From NCBI RefSeq assembly GCF_042186555.1, contig NC_133328.1:333568039-333632038 (forward strand): a DNA stretch of 64,000 nucleotides. Reading direction: 5' to 3'. The DNA comes from Aquarana catesbeiana. Taxonomy: Eukaryota > Chordata > Amphibia > Anura > Ranidae. Below the pieces are notes generated by a model. The model saw nothing but the letters and a program-made list of their open reading frames with translations, searched no databases and had not been told where the DNA came from. Numbering within the stretch: position 1 is the first letter of the stretch; each line of letters starts with the position of its first letter. The position numbers and the translations under genes are program-made. Shown here piece by piece: positions 10,916-21,603 of the stretch.

Positions 10916-11745
10916 GCTCTGCCATCATGGCCCTCTATACCAGACTTTCAGCAAAAGTATACACTTCTGGCACGTTATCTACCCCTTTTTTCTAGCCAGC
11001 AGAATGTGCCATGAATGCCCACTTTCCACACTTATATTCAACCTGTTAATGGAGCCATTGGCAAACTATAATGCTCCCAACCCTATATATTTGGGTAAGA
11101 AATAGAATGCACACTATTAGCCTCCTTGCAGATGATATTATTCTGATGCTAACTGATGTGGAAAATTCTTTGGTTTCGATACATTCAGCCTTAGCTCTGT
11201 TTAACCAAGTGTCATATTATAAGGCCAATTAATCTAAATCGTATCAGAATTAGAAGTCCCTGACCTTATGAAACAGAAACATATATCTACATTTTCTAAT
11301 GTGTGGAAATGACATGAGATCAATTATTTTGGTATTACTCTAACCCCTGTTATCTAGTAACAGCTAACTACCTACCTTTTTTAAACACGTTAAGATATAA
11401 ATTACGAGACCTTGCAAAGGTCAGGTTATCATGGTCATGTCGTTTGGCATCTTTTAAAATGTCTCTGCTCTGTCTGTTCAGAATTTTGCCAATTCCCATA
11501 TCTAACTCAATCTTACTGAATGCACAATCATTAATTAATCTCTACTTATGGCAAGGTAAAAGGGCGAGGTGTGCTTTTAGCAAACTGGTTCCAATGCGAA
11601 AAGCCAGAGGCGTAGGGCATGTTTTGATTAAAAACTACTTCTTAGCAGCAATGCTCACCCAATTGAAAGCCTGGTTTCCTTCAGTACAACATTCCCTATG
11701 GGCAGAACTAGAATGCTCCCAATTACCAGGCAATAACTTATAAAA
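10916..11745 (+). pseudogene. L1 ORF2 reverse transcriptase part
   Basis: It starts at ALYTRLSAKVYTSG and contains CPLSTLIFNLLMEPLA (RT motif 4-5 region). In a second frame near 11125 it reads LLADDIILMLTD, the catalytic box. The frame 11444-11743 covers the downstream region (QSLINLYLWQGKRAR, SKLVPMRKARGVG). Frameshifts and stops are frequent. Confidence 0.7.
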
Positions 11746-11889
11746 TTACCTTTTTGGCTAGCTGCTTTATTCCATCTACACCACCTTTGGTTTCTCCTAC
11801 CATAACTGCTATGCTATTGGCTAGACAGCATTTATTGAAAACACCTCCCTGAGACGCAACACAATCAGCTTTTCCCGTTCCCACCCTTA

Positions 11890-12290
11890 TGCCCCGTACA
11901 CACGATCAGATTTTCCGACAACAAATGTTGGATGTGAGCTTGTTGTCTGAAAGTCCAACCGTGTGAAAGTCTGACAACAAATGTTGGCTAGCAGTTTCTC
12001 AAAATTTTCCACCAACAAAACTTTGTTGTCAGAATTTCCGATCGTGTGTACACAAGTCCGACGCACAAAAGTTTACGCATGCTCAGAATCAACCAGAAGG
12101 AGCCGCACTGGCTATTAAACTTCCTTTTTCATGGCTCGTCATACTTCTTGTACGTCACCACGTTCCCACGTTCATAATTGATGGCCAACATTTGTGTGAC
12201 CTCATGTATGCAAGACAAGTTGGAGCCAACAACCTTTGAACAAAAATCCACGGTTTTGTTGTCAGAAAGTCCGATCGTGTGTACGGGGCA
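11890..12290. repeat. Harbinger-type MITE, complete
   Basis: Terminal inverted repeats TGCCCCGTACACACGATC and its complement bound a 401-bp element without coding capacity. TTA occurs on both sides (11887-11889 and 12291-12293), the expected 3-bp TWA-type duplication of PIF/Harbinger elements. It sits inside the decayed L1. Confidence 0.85.
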
Positions 12291-12299
12291 TTAGTCTAC

Positions 12300-12945
12300 C
12301 TTTATTATACCTGACCTCTTTTTCATGCAGTGGATATCGCAAGGCATTCTTACAGTTGATGACTTACTAGTGAGACCAGCCCTCAAAACTTTTAAGTCCT
12401 TGCAAGTGGAATACAATATATCTATTATTGACCCCTATAAATATACACAGATTGCACATTATTTACATTGCAAACCTATCACTACTCTATCCCTACCTTG
12501 GCATGTAGCACAGTTTAATAAAATAGCTTCTACCAAAATCAAAGAAATTTCATTATTCTAAGCCATACTTAACCAGAAAGCTACCTTTATCAAATCCCCG
12601 CCCATCAAAGATTGGGAACGTGATTTTGGAGTGGTGTATACCCCTGAAAATTGCCAAAAAGCCCTTAGTGTCACATATGTGGCAGCGAAAAGTGTAAAAA
12701 TATGGGAGTTAACCCAAAAGTTACTGTTACATGTCATGAACATGTTACATGTCATGTCCTTCTTTATCCACCTTTTTGGCCAAAGATTTTCAAACTCATC
12801 TCACAAGTGATTGGATTAAAAATTCCCATTTCCTTAGGAATGGCCCTATGTTTGTTGCGAATAGAATTGATCCCAACCCCGCTGTTAATTGCAGTAACTA
12901 ATATCTTATTAGAAACCCGCTTGACACTGGTAAGACCCTGATGCA
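12300..12945 (+). pseudogene. L1 ORF2 C-terminal part
   Basis: The frame 12325-12561 reads WISQGILTVDDLL, then DPYKYTQIAHYLHCKP, matching the C-terminal domain of L1 ORF2. Further pieces (PIKDWERDFG, VKIWELTQKLL) can be followed across frameshifts to about 12945, where a MITE interrupts. Confidence 0.6.
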
Positions 12946-13327
12946 GCGTACACACGAGCAGATTTTCCGTCTGAAAAAAATTGGGTGGTTTTTCCGATGG
13001 AATTCCGCTCAAGCTTGCCTTGCATACACACGGTCACACAAAAGTTCTCTGAACTTTCGACCGTCAAGAACACGGTGATGTACAACACTATGACGAGCTG
13101 AGAAAATGAAGTTTAATGCTTCTGAGCATGCGTTGAATTGTTTCCGAGCATGCGTAGGAATTTTGCACGTCGGAATTTGTACAGACGATCACATTTTCGG
13201 ATAGGAACTTTTTCCGACCGAAAAATTGAGAACCTGCTCTCAATCTTTTGCTGGTGAGAATTCCGCCAGCAAAAGTCCGATGGAGCATACACACGGTCGC
13301 ATTTTCCTCTCTTACTGTAGGGGGCAT
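12942..13327. repeat. Harbinger-type MITE with abnormal right end
   Basis: The left end TGCAGCGTACACACGAGC matches the family. The right side ends GGGGCATTA but lacks the expected GTGTGTAC next to it; instead a 16-bp arm of an inverted repeat (13304-13349) is present. Internal blocks match the copy at 2936-3242. Confidence 0.7.
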
Positions 13328-13349
13328 TAGCCTCCTACAGTAAGAGAGG
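13304..13349. repeat. Short perfect inverted repeat at MITE/L1 junction
   Basis: CCTCTCTTACTGTAGG and its exact complement flank a 12-base spacer containing GGGCATTAG. One arm lies in flanking L1 sequence and the other replaces the MITE end. Confidence 0.9.
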
Positions 13350-13974
13350 TTATCCAAGTTACCCGAACCCATGCCACTTATGAATTAATGTTTACCTTTT
13401 CCAACAACAACTATCAGGGGGCTTCTAAAATGTGGAAGCCATGGAATGATTAGTATAATATGTTCTCATGTAAATAAGGCTAAAATTACTATTAACAACC
13501 TCTGTTAATTTGTTACTCTGTTACTTTGTAGACTTTGACAATGATACTCACTACTCCATCCTGACTGTGAATTTGTATTTTATTTTATTTGTGTGTATAT
13601 TCACCTTATAGGCGTATTTGTTTTGACTTTGTACTTTTTTTTCTAAAACTAGCAATACTGAAACAAAAAAAATATTAGTAACTATTAAACTAGAAGATAC
13701 AGACATTCATTTGCCCATGGGGTCAATTCTTTACTTGAAAACGTATTTTAATGCATTGTCACCCTAAGAGAGGATGTTCCAGTGAAGCCTGGTGTTGGTA
13801 GCAGGGGTGGCCTGTCCATTTGGGGCGCATGGGCGCCGCCCCCCCATCCATGCATCTGGCCCCCTAATCTACATTCGGGGCACCAGATGCATGGATTCCA
13901 ATGGGGGGATGTTTTTTTTAAGCACGTGATTAGAGCCAGAGGCTCTAATAGGCTTCAGAAAGGGGTGGACTTGG

Positions 13975-14322
13975 GACGCCAAATGTGTGTCCTAGGAAGT
14001 GTTCTAACTGAAGGGGGATGTGGACTGTGCAGGGAAACAAACAGATCCTCTGTTCATACTCTGTATGAACAGAGGATCTGTCAGTTCTTCCCTCAGAGAA
14101 CCGGAAACTGTGTGTTTACCTCTCCGTGTGCCCCGAGCGATCGCGGGAGCCCAGCGGTGATCAAGACCACCGGGCACTCACATCAGCTCGGGGGGGTGAG
14201 CAGGGGGCGCACGCACCCCCTAGTGGCCACAGGGTGAAGCAATGTTACATAACGTTGTTACGCCCAGCCGTGCCATTCTGCCACAGTACAACTGCGCCGG
14301 CTGGTCGGCATGTGGATAGGTA
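13975..14322 (+). repeat. 3' fragment of the TTAACCACTT dispersed repeat
   Basis: It shares with the copies at 27633 and 60643 the block around GTGTGTCCTAGG followed by a TTCTAACTG motif. It ends in GGCTGGTCGGCA followed by a degraded TGTGGATAG terminus. It contains a perfect 18-bp stem with a 5-base loop at 14041-14081. The region just before (13780-13974) looks like another GC-rich dispersed repeat. Confidence 0.55.
14041..14081. repeat. Perfect hairpin, 18-bp stem
   Basis: ACAGATCCTCTGTTCATA pairs exactly with 14064-14081 across a loop of CTCTG. Confidence 0.9.
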
Positions 14323-14324
14323 GC

Positions 14325-15240
14325 TGCTGGTAAATAGAGTACATTTTGTTTGTTAAACTATATATTTTAATGCAGGCCCGCCTAGGATCAACCCTCTAAA
14401 ACACTCCAGGATGCAGTGTACTATGTCTGGGTGTAATAAAGTTGAGTGAGCTCCATCTCCATCCATGTGTGACTTCCTGCTTTTTCACAAAGTATATTTC
14501 CTTTTTTATGCTTTAATTATTTCCTCAGGTGCAATCACTTAGTAGCAGATATAGTCTACCTGAAGTCTGACCTTTTCTGCTCACAAATTGCCTTTATGCA
14601 TTGCACATTCATAACATAGAAGGTAAAATATTCAGTTCATAATGCTTTAACATGAGGATAAGGAGCCATGTGACTATTTTTCCAAATCTCATCAGTGTGC
14701 CTATAAGGTAGTTGTAAGAATATACATAGTAGATAGGAGTGTTGCCTTATTTTCCTCATATGTTTTTTCTCCTGTTGTGACATTGACAGGTAGCTTCTGG
14801 TTAAAGGAAATAGAGTAATTTTTATTTGATAAACTATATATTTTACTGCAGACCTGCCTGGGATGAGCCTCTAAAATTCTTTTTAAAGGGGCCGTTCTAG
14901 GCCAGGGTGCACTATGTCTGGGTTTATTAAAGTTGGGTGAGATCCATCATCATCGGTGTGTGACTTCCTGCTTTTTGACTAAGTATATTTCCTTTATATC
15001 AAGCTTTACTTATTTCCTCAGATGCCATTACTTATTAGCAGATATCATGTGTCTGAAGTCTGACAGTTTATGATCACAAATTGCTTTATGCATTGCACAT
15101 TCATAACATAGAAGGTAAAATATTCAGTTCATAGCACCACAAGGCTAAGGAGCCATGGGACTAATTTTTGAAATCTCATTGGACTCACATGAAAATAACT
15201 GTCACTTTAGTGTGCCTGTCAGACAGTTGACAGACTAGAA
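14325..15240 (+). repeat. Tandem duplication of about 470 bp
   Basis: The unit starting near 14325 (containing AAACTATATATTTTA, GTGTGACTTCCTGC and TTGCACATTCATAACATAGA) is repeated from about 14800 to 15135 with the same order of blocks and moderate divergence. No coding frame is shared. Confidence 0.8.
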
Positions 15241-16185
15241 ACTCTCAGACTTTAGCAGATCCCTGGCTACCCAGTAGCAAATACACTGTTTCTACTCTTG
15301 AAAATTCCTTTAAATTGAAAAAGGTTAAGGAAAATTCTGCCATATATAATTCAGTCCTATCCCCAAATTAATTGCTTGATGCAAATTTTGACTAAAGACC
15401 AGGTCACAAGTTCTTCTAACTGTTTGGTTCCTGGAGATATTTGAAACAGGAAACAGAGACAAAATATTCAATGATAAAATATGGCATTCCAAATGTACAT
15501 CTAAAATTACAAAAGAGATACAGAAACAAGATATTTACTCACTTATAATGTATGTATGTATAATGTATGTTTCTGCTTTGTACATATGTTATTTGAGTCC
15601 TGTAGATGTTCATAAGGTTTACATTTTAAATCCAAAGAGATTAATGGACTTTTCACACAAATACTTCAGTTTCAGAGTTATTTTATTTTGTTGCAAGATA
15701 GTTCAAGGACTCTGCCAGGTTGTGGCACAATCTATTTTCTATCTTCCGATTAACTGTGCCTGTACCAAAAAAATGTATAATCTAGTCACTTCACTTCATC
15801 AGCAGAATTTATTTTTTATTACTGCAGCTTTTCTGTGCGCTCAAACCTTTGGGTTGGTAGTAAGCATTTAAAAGATATATACAGTACTTTCAACAAATTT
15901 ATTTTTTAAGAAAAGCTTTTAAAAGAAATCAGCTTTATGTAAATAATGTTATTAATGTATTAATTTTTTTCTCGATGTGTAATTAGTAATTATGTACAAG
16001 CTCAATTTGCCACTGGCAGTTATAATTGCTCATCTCTGCTGCTTGCATTATGGTTCTACACAGTAGTTATGTTTTACCACTCCTTCTCATAAAGCAAGTT
16101 TATGGGGTTGATTTACAAAAGGAAAAAATACATATTTGTAAAGTGAAAAGTAATTTAGCTTAGTGAATAAGGTTGAAATGACCTC
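15241..16185. other. No recognised gene
   Basis: AT-rich sequence. The longest frame (15548-15871, 107 codons) has a composition typical of chance frames and no family signal. Confidence 0.45.
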
Positions 16186-16450
16186 CAGTGGGCAGCAGAG
16201 TGGCTAAGTAGTTAGAACTTCCATTGAGTTGAATCCCAACATAGGCACTACCTGCCTGGAGTTTGCATGTTCTCTGTGTACTCCCAAGCTGGTAGGTTAA
16301 TTGAGCCTAGTATGTGTACTATATGTATGAATGTGAGTTAGGGACCTTAGATTGTAAGCTCCTAGAGGGCAGGAACTGGTGTGAATGTTATATATATGAC
16401 AAGCTCTGTGTAAATTGATGGCGCTGCCTAAGTACCTCTAATAAATAAAT
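16186..16450 (+). mobile_element. tRNA-headed SINE
   Basis: The head has an A box-like GTGGCTAAGTAGTTAG and a B box-like GAGTTGAATCCCAAC. The tail contains GGGACCTTAGATTGTAAGCTC and ends with ATAAATAAAT. The tail type is shared with the SINE on minus at 32540-32815. Confidence 0.65.
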
Positions 16451-16469
16451 TAGAATTATCCCTTGTATT

Positions 16470-16825
16470 GCAATGGGGCTGCACCTACACTGCCAGGGTA
16501 AACACTCATTTAGGTCTAGGGGACTGGAAAAAACACTTTCACTCCATGCTGTTAGGCAGGTCCTTACAGCCTCTTCTCCCCTATGCTCTGAAGGTCGCAG
16601 GGCCATCAGTGTCATAACATACAATGCAGAGCCCACAGCCATGCATTGAACATGAGGATGCCGAGGAACAGTTTACCACTGGAGCACAGGGAAGAAGAAG
16701 AGAGCAACAGTTGATGGAGGACTGGAGGGTCAGATAAGTAAAATCTGCTTTTTCTGGTCCCCTAGAGGTAAATGAGTATTTAATTCTTGCAGTGTGAGAA
16801 CTGCCCCACAGCAGGGGAATATTAT
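16470..16825. repeat. Fold-back or MITE-like element
   Basis: Imperfect inverted arms of about 50-60 bp (near 16477-16533 and 16752-16812) share ACTCATTTA, CTAGGGGAC and a TGGGGC/GCCCC outer block. No coding frame lies between them. The target duplication is unclear. Confidence 0.5.
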
Positions 16826-19677
16826 TACTTTTCCAGCGATGAGCTTTAATACAAAAACGTATGGAAGGGCAAGCGTGTAACTCTATTTTGATGTATTTAC
16901 TGTAATAACTAAAAGTATGCTGTCACTAAAGATACATTATACTTTCCCTTGAATGATCTGAAAACAGATGTGCAAAAGCTTTGGGGAAAATATTTTCAGT
17001 GTTAGGATGCATGTCAAAGCTGCTTACTACAACATTTTATGTTATCTTAAAAGGGCATAAAATATTTGTTTCTAGCCTATGCCTATATCAAGGTTGATTC
17101 AGGTGCACAAAATCAATGAACCAATGGAACACATGAAGATATTTTACTGTAAAAAAACAAAACCCTCTTCTTCTGTCCACACTATTTACTGTTCAGGTCA
17201 GTAAACACTAGTAAAGATGTTGGCTCGAAACATATAATATTAATATGTCCCTCCAGTTCTAATTCATTCACAACTGAGTGGTTCAGATTAGATTTTTTGC
17301 TGCTCAGCAGTTTAAGTCCCCTGACATCAGCTTGTGTCAGCTGGTAAAGTGATGGTGTGAAGATTCATTCACTATATGTACCGGTATATGATGTAAGCAA
17401 TACAAATGCAGTATTTTAAAGAAAACAATTGAAGGTACAGGAAATGATAGTGCAAACACAAAGTATAAATATATCAATAATATGCACATTTATGTCTTTT
17501 TTAAAAATATTGATTATAAGTCTTTATTATTTTTTGGTTTATTATTACAATATAAACATTCTAAATTGAATTATTTCAATATGGGTCATAGGCCTGATTT
17601 CTCAAGTTGCAATAGAGCTCATTACATTATAAAATAGTCTCATAAATCAAGTAATGATTCACATGTTGTAAAAGACAGAAAAGTTAAGGGCAATTTAATA
17701 CCTGCTTTCTTTTTGTTTTATTATTGCTAAAAAGAGCTTGCCTGTGGTGTTACCCATTATGTGTATTTCATAACTTTTTATTGTCCACAATAGGAACTTA
17801 TCTCCTGATGGGTTAAGTTTCATTTTGCTTTTGAATACTTTTAAGTGGTTGTTTTGAAGAGAGTAGATGTTTATTATGTATGCACCCTTTTGATCCCCAA
17901 AGCAAACAGCCAGGGAGTTATGTAGCTATTCATAATTTTTCTATTTAACACTGGATGTGTCAATATTTATCTCTCACACCACATTTAGCCAAACTGTTTA
18001 CCACCAATGAAGATACACCAGTAGACAACAATTGAACCATTTGGCAACGTCATAAATAATCAACTTGAACATGGCAAGCAGATGTTTGTCTTTCCATCCC
18101 ATTCTCTCAGGATTACCCATTGCTCCCACATCCAAAAAGACAAGTCAGCTATTACTTTTTCTTTACATACAAATTGGTACAGGATTGGTACAGGATTACC
18201 CATAGCCATTTTCAAGTGAAAAATGTGCCAGAGGTTAGTCTCTGACCTTGCAACTGATGAACACGTGGCTAGTATAAGGTTCTTTTATCCTGGACAATGA
18301 CGGATAATCAAAAAGACATGCTGCTTGCCTTATAAATAGATCATAAAAAGCTGCCTCTAGTGAAAAGTTCATCATCGCCAATATTCCCTTTTTCATATTT
18401 ATCTTAGAAGAAACACTCACTAACATCAGGAAGAAGGTAAAGCAAAAACACCCACTTTCATGTTCCCCCTGCTGCCATGTTGGAAAGTTTGGAAGCCTAT
18501 ATAGAAATAGTGCCATGCACGAGGAAATTGAATATATTGAATGACCCACCATGGTAATCTAAATTATATAGGCAAATAAAAGAAGAAGCAAAAGTTAAAG
18601 AAAGAGAAGATTGTAGCCAAGGCACAGCAACTTAGGGAGGAGACTGGCCCCCACAGCAGAACAGAAGTTCTACAGACGATGATTACAATGAGTAAAATGT
18701 TCAGTGGCAACTTGAGAATGTCTCAAGAATGTCTCAAGTTCTGTAGCCTGCTATGCCTAGACAGCTTGTCTGGCATAGCAGGTTACAGAATATGGATGCT
18801 TTTTTTGAAGACTGTAAGCATTTAAATGGCTCTCAAAGTGAGGGATGACTAATAGATGGTCATGCTCTTGGATCTTTCCTAAAGATGAAAATGGACACTT
18901 TTTTGAGTTTTAAAAGAGAATACAATGTTATCAAGCTATGTTCTATAGACAGCTTGTTTTTAACTGTTATTGTCTTCATTATGCCACTAGCTGATAAGTA
19001 CATATAATTAGCAAATTTAACATTGATATAGTTGTATATTGAATGTTCTTATGAATGCTAGTGCATTCATTTGGATTGATGTAATCCATACCAAGAATTT
19101 GAACCAAAGTGGGGCAAGGTTTTAATAAGTTTTGCAGGGAAAAAAAATGTGTATTTATTTATTTTTCTTAGTACCCCATTAAGCAATTCACCAGCGATCA
19201 GCAGATTGCGTGTACTTTTTTGGGCTCCTGCATACTGTCAGTACAGCTGTCTGCATGTACTTTCCACACAAGCAGACAGTTACTGTAGTCCAGGAAGATC
19301 AATGAACTTCAAGAGCGCACACCAGTACCCTCACAATTCATTGAGAACTACAAGCCATCTGCCACGGTCTCAGATGGTACTTATAGTTCATCCATTCACA
19401 GAACTCTGTGAATGAATGAAGCAGTTGTGTGTCCCACACAGCTGCACTGTTTTTGAATGTGACAGTGGGTGTGGGGAGAGGATCCCCTGCCTGCTGTCAC
19501 AATGAGGGATTGGGTCGGGGTGCAGGTAGATTGAATAAGTGTATAACATGTATCATGTTGCTAAAGGTGAACCTTTCCTTTAACTGGTATATATTTGCAA
19601 GAAAGGGGATACCTCTGAATACCAACGTAGTCCAGTCTTAATCAATCAAATACTTTTAATAAAGAAAGAAAGCTCCT
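16826..19677. other. Mostly single-copy-looking AT-rich DNA, no gene recognised
   Basis: I found no protein family signal on either strand. Minor features are a hairpin at 18739-18790 and a small direct repeat of TTGGTACAGGA near 18174-18196. Confidence 0.45.
18739..18790. repeat. Long hairpin
   Basis: Arms 18739-18757 and 18772-18790 match over 19 bases with one mismatch. The inner AGACA/TGTCT pair extends the stem around a 3-base loop. Confidence 0.8.
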
Positions 19678-19680
19678 TTA

Positions 19681-20066
19681 GACCCCTTTCACACTTGGGT
19701 ACTTTTCAGGCATTTTAGCGCTAAAAATAGCGCCTGTAAAGCACCTGAAAAGCGCCTCTCAAGTCACCCCAGTGTGAAAGCCTGAGTGCTTTCACTCTGC
19801 GCTTGAAGGATGGGAAAAAAAGTCCTGAGCAGCATCTTTGGGAAAGGTGCGGGAGTGGTGTATACACCGATCCCAAAACGCCCTGCCCATTGAAATGAAT
19901 GGGCAGCGCTGCCGAAGTCGCCTGCAAATCACTTTGGCAGTGCCGTAACACGGGCACTAATAACCCTTGTGGGTTTTTAAAACACCCTGCTAGCAGCCAA
20001 AAAGCGCCACTAAAACTAGCAGAGCTTTACCGCTAAGGCCCACACCGCCCGAGTGTGAAAGGGGTC
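19681..20066. repeat. MITE with GACCCCTTTCACACT ends, Harbinger-like
   Basis: Terminal inverted repeats GACCCCTTTCACACT and AGTGTGAAAGGGGTC enclose 386 bp. TTA flanks both sides (19678-19680 and 20067-20069). The interior is rich in AGCGC-type motifs and has no coding potential. Confidence 0.8.
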
Positions 20067-21601
20067 TTAATAAAATATATTTGATTGCCTTTACAGTGAG
20101 GATGGGTTATCTTTTTTATGCAAACACTAATCAAGGGAAATATGTAGTATAGCATTTCTTCACAAGGTTAATATGCTGAATGTGTTCTCACTGACTTTCG
20201 GCATATGTAGTAAAGAAAACAAAAAAGAAAAGAAAAAATAAAGTTTAAATATGTAATGTAAGCAATGACAACAATAATTAAAAGACTGGGAAAGCCTGAT
20301 CACAAAAAATAAATAAAGAACAAGAATGACAAGATGGCAAAAGGGATATTTATCTGCTACTAAAATGACATGTTCTTCTCTATAGCAGTTTGGTCATTCT
20401 ACTTCTAGTTTCTTCATAATAATTAACTATGTGAAATTTCCATAGAAAGCCCTGACAAGCAACAAAATTATCATTGATTTACATTTCAGTAAAAAAGAAC
20501 ACATATATCTGCGCAAAAATGAAGTGAAAAGAAGAAATGTGTGTGTGTATACACCCCTTCTACATCCGCAGTGTCATGGGATATGTATCACACACCCAAG
20601 AAGGCTAAAGCAATGAAAGTGCCAAAATGTGGTGAGATCTTGTGCCTGCCTAGAGGACACATTCTCATTCTATGCATACATGAGACCTGGTAGCATGTCA
20701 CCAAGGAGTAGTCTGTGAAAACCAAGCAGTGACAGCTGGCCCCAGAATCCAAGATGGGGACGCCATTGCTAGACTCCAAGGACTTGTCAGTACGGTATGT
20801 ATTTGTTATTGTGATATATTAATATGTTTTGCTGTGTTTAATTAGGTTTTTTCAATCATGGTGGAAGGACCCCAACACTTGACAAATATTTAAGGCCAGT
20901 TACCAAAATAAAAGACTATTTACAGTAGTTTTTTTGATAGATGTGATGATATTGTACAATTTTAAGTCGAGAAAAACATGCTATATGTTCACTATCAAGA
21001 ACATCATAGCATACAGTATGTTCTTGAAAAAGAAAGAAATTAATTGCACATGCACACTGGATATAAATGATTGCACAGAAGATTATTATTAGTTTTCAAC
21101 AGTATTTTAAATAAACATTGTTTTCTTTTTTTTTTAAAAAGAACAACAAATTATTATAGTTTATCTCCTCTTGCTAACTATTTTTCTAAAATATCTGTCT
21201 TGCAGGATGCAATCCCATTTTTACATATGCTAGTTTGCACATCCCTGGGCTTCTTACTATGCATGTGGGCACACATCAGTGTCATTAACATGTGAGAACA
21301 CCAACCACAAGACACCTAGGGGGTCATTTACTGGGGAAGTACTGGGCACTATTACATATAATAGCGCCCATTTTAGGCAATTAAGATTTCAACAGGCGAA
21401 TGTGCAAATGAAAAAGAGCGCTATTAGCGGCAAACATACCTTAGTAAATTCGGAAATCAGCGCTAATTAGCGATTCCGCGGATGTGCAAATGCCGATTTC
21501 TATTAAGTTATTACATAGCACTGCACTGCAACCATGATCCATGTATGTGAAAGAAACATTTTTATGTGAGATGTGCTCTACCTTGTGTGCATCTATTGAT
21601 G
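20067..21601. other. No clear gene
   Basis: AT-rich. The region holds one weak copia-like remnant (20588-20779) and, from 21320, a block starting GGGGGTCATTTACT whose left edge resembles the MITE at 26776 but has no matching right end. Confidence 0.4.
20588..20779 (-). pseudogene. Possible Ty1/copia-like protease remnant
   Basis: A 63-codon minus frame contains VPILDSGASCHCL. DSGAS with a following Cys/His is the active-site context of copia-type aspartic proteases. Nothing else of a copia element is visible around it, so chance resemblance is possible. Confidence 0.2.
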
Positions 21602-21603
21602 TA

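Larger units (their letters stand above)
9790..13672 (+). mobile_element. L1 LINE copy, decayed and interrupted
   Basis: ORF2 parts occur in order: endonuclease (9790-10450), RT palm with LADD (10916-11230), thumb and connector (11390-11745), and C-terminal region (12300-12945). An A-rich 3' end lies near 13660. It is interrupted by a Tc1 end fragment at 10668 and Harbinger MITEs at 11890 and 12942. ORF1 and the first part of the endonuclease are missing. Confidence 0.75.

Noticed and set aside
13782..14237. 151-codon plus frame
   Set aside because: It spans two dispersed repeats and a perfect hairpin; no domain is visible.
16388..16642. 84-codon minus frame
   Set aside because: It crosses the boundary between a SINE and a fold-back element.
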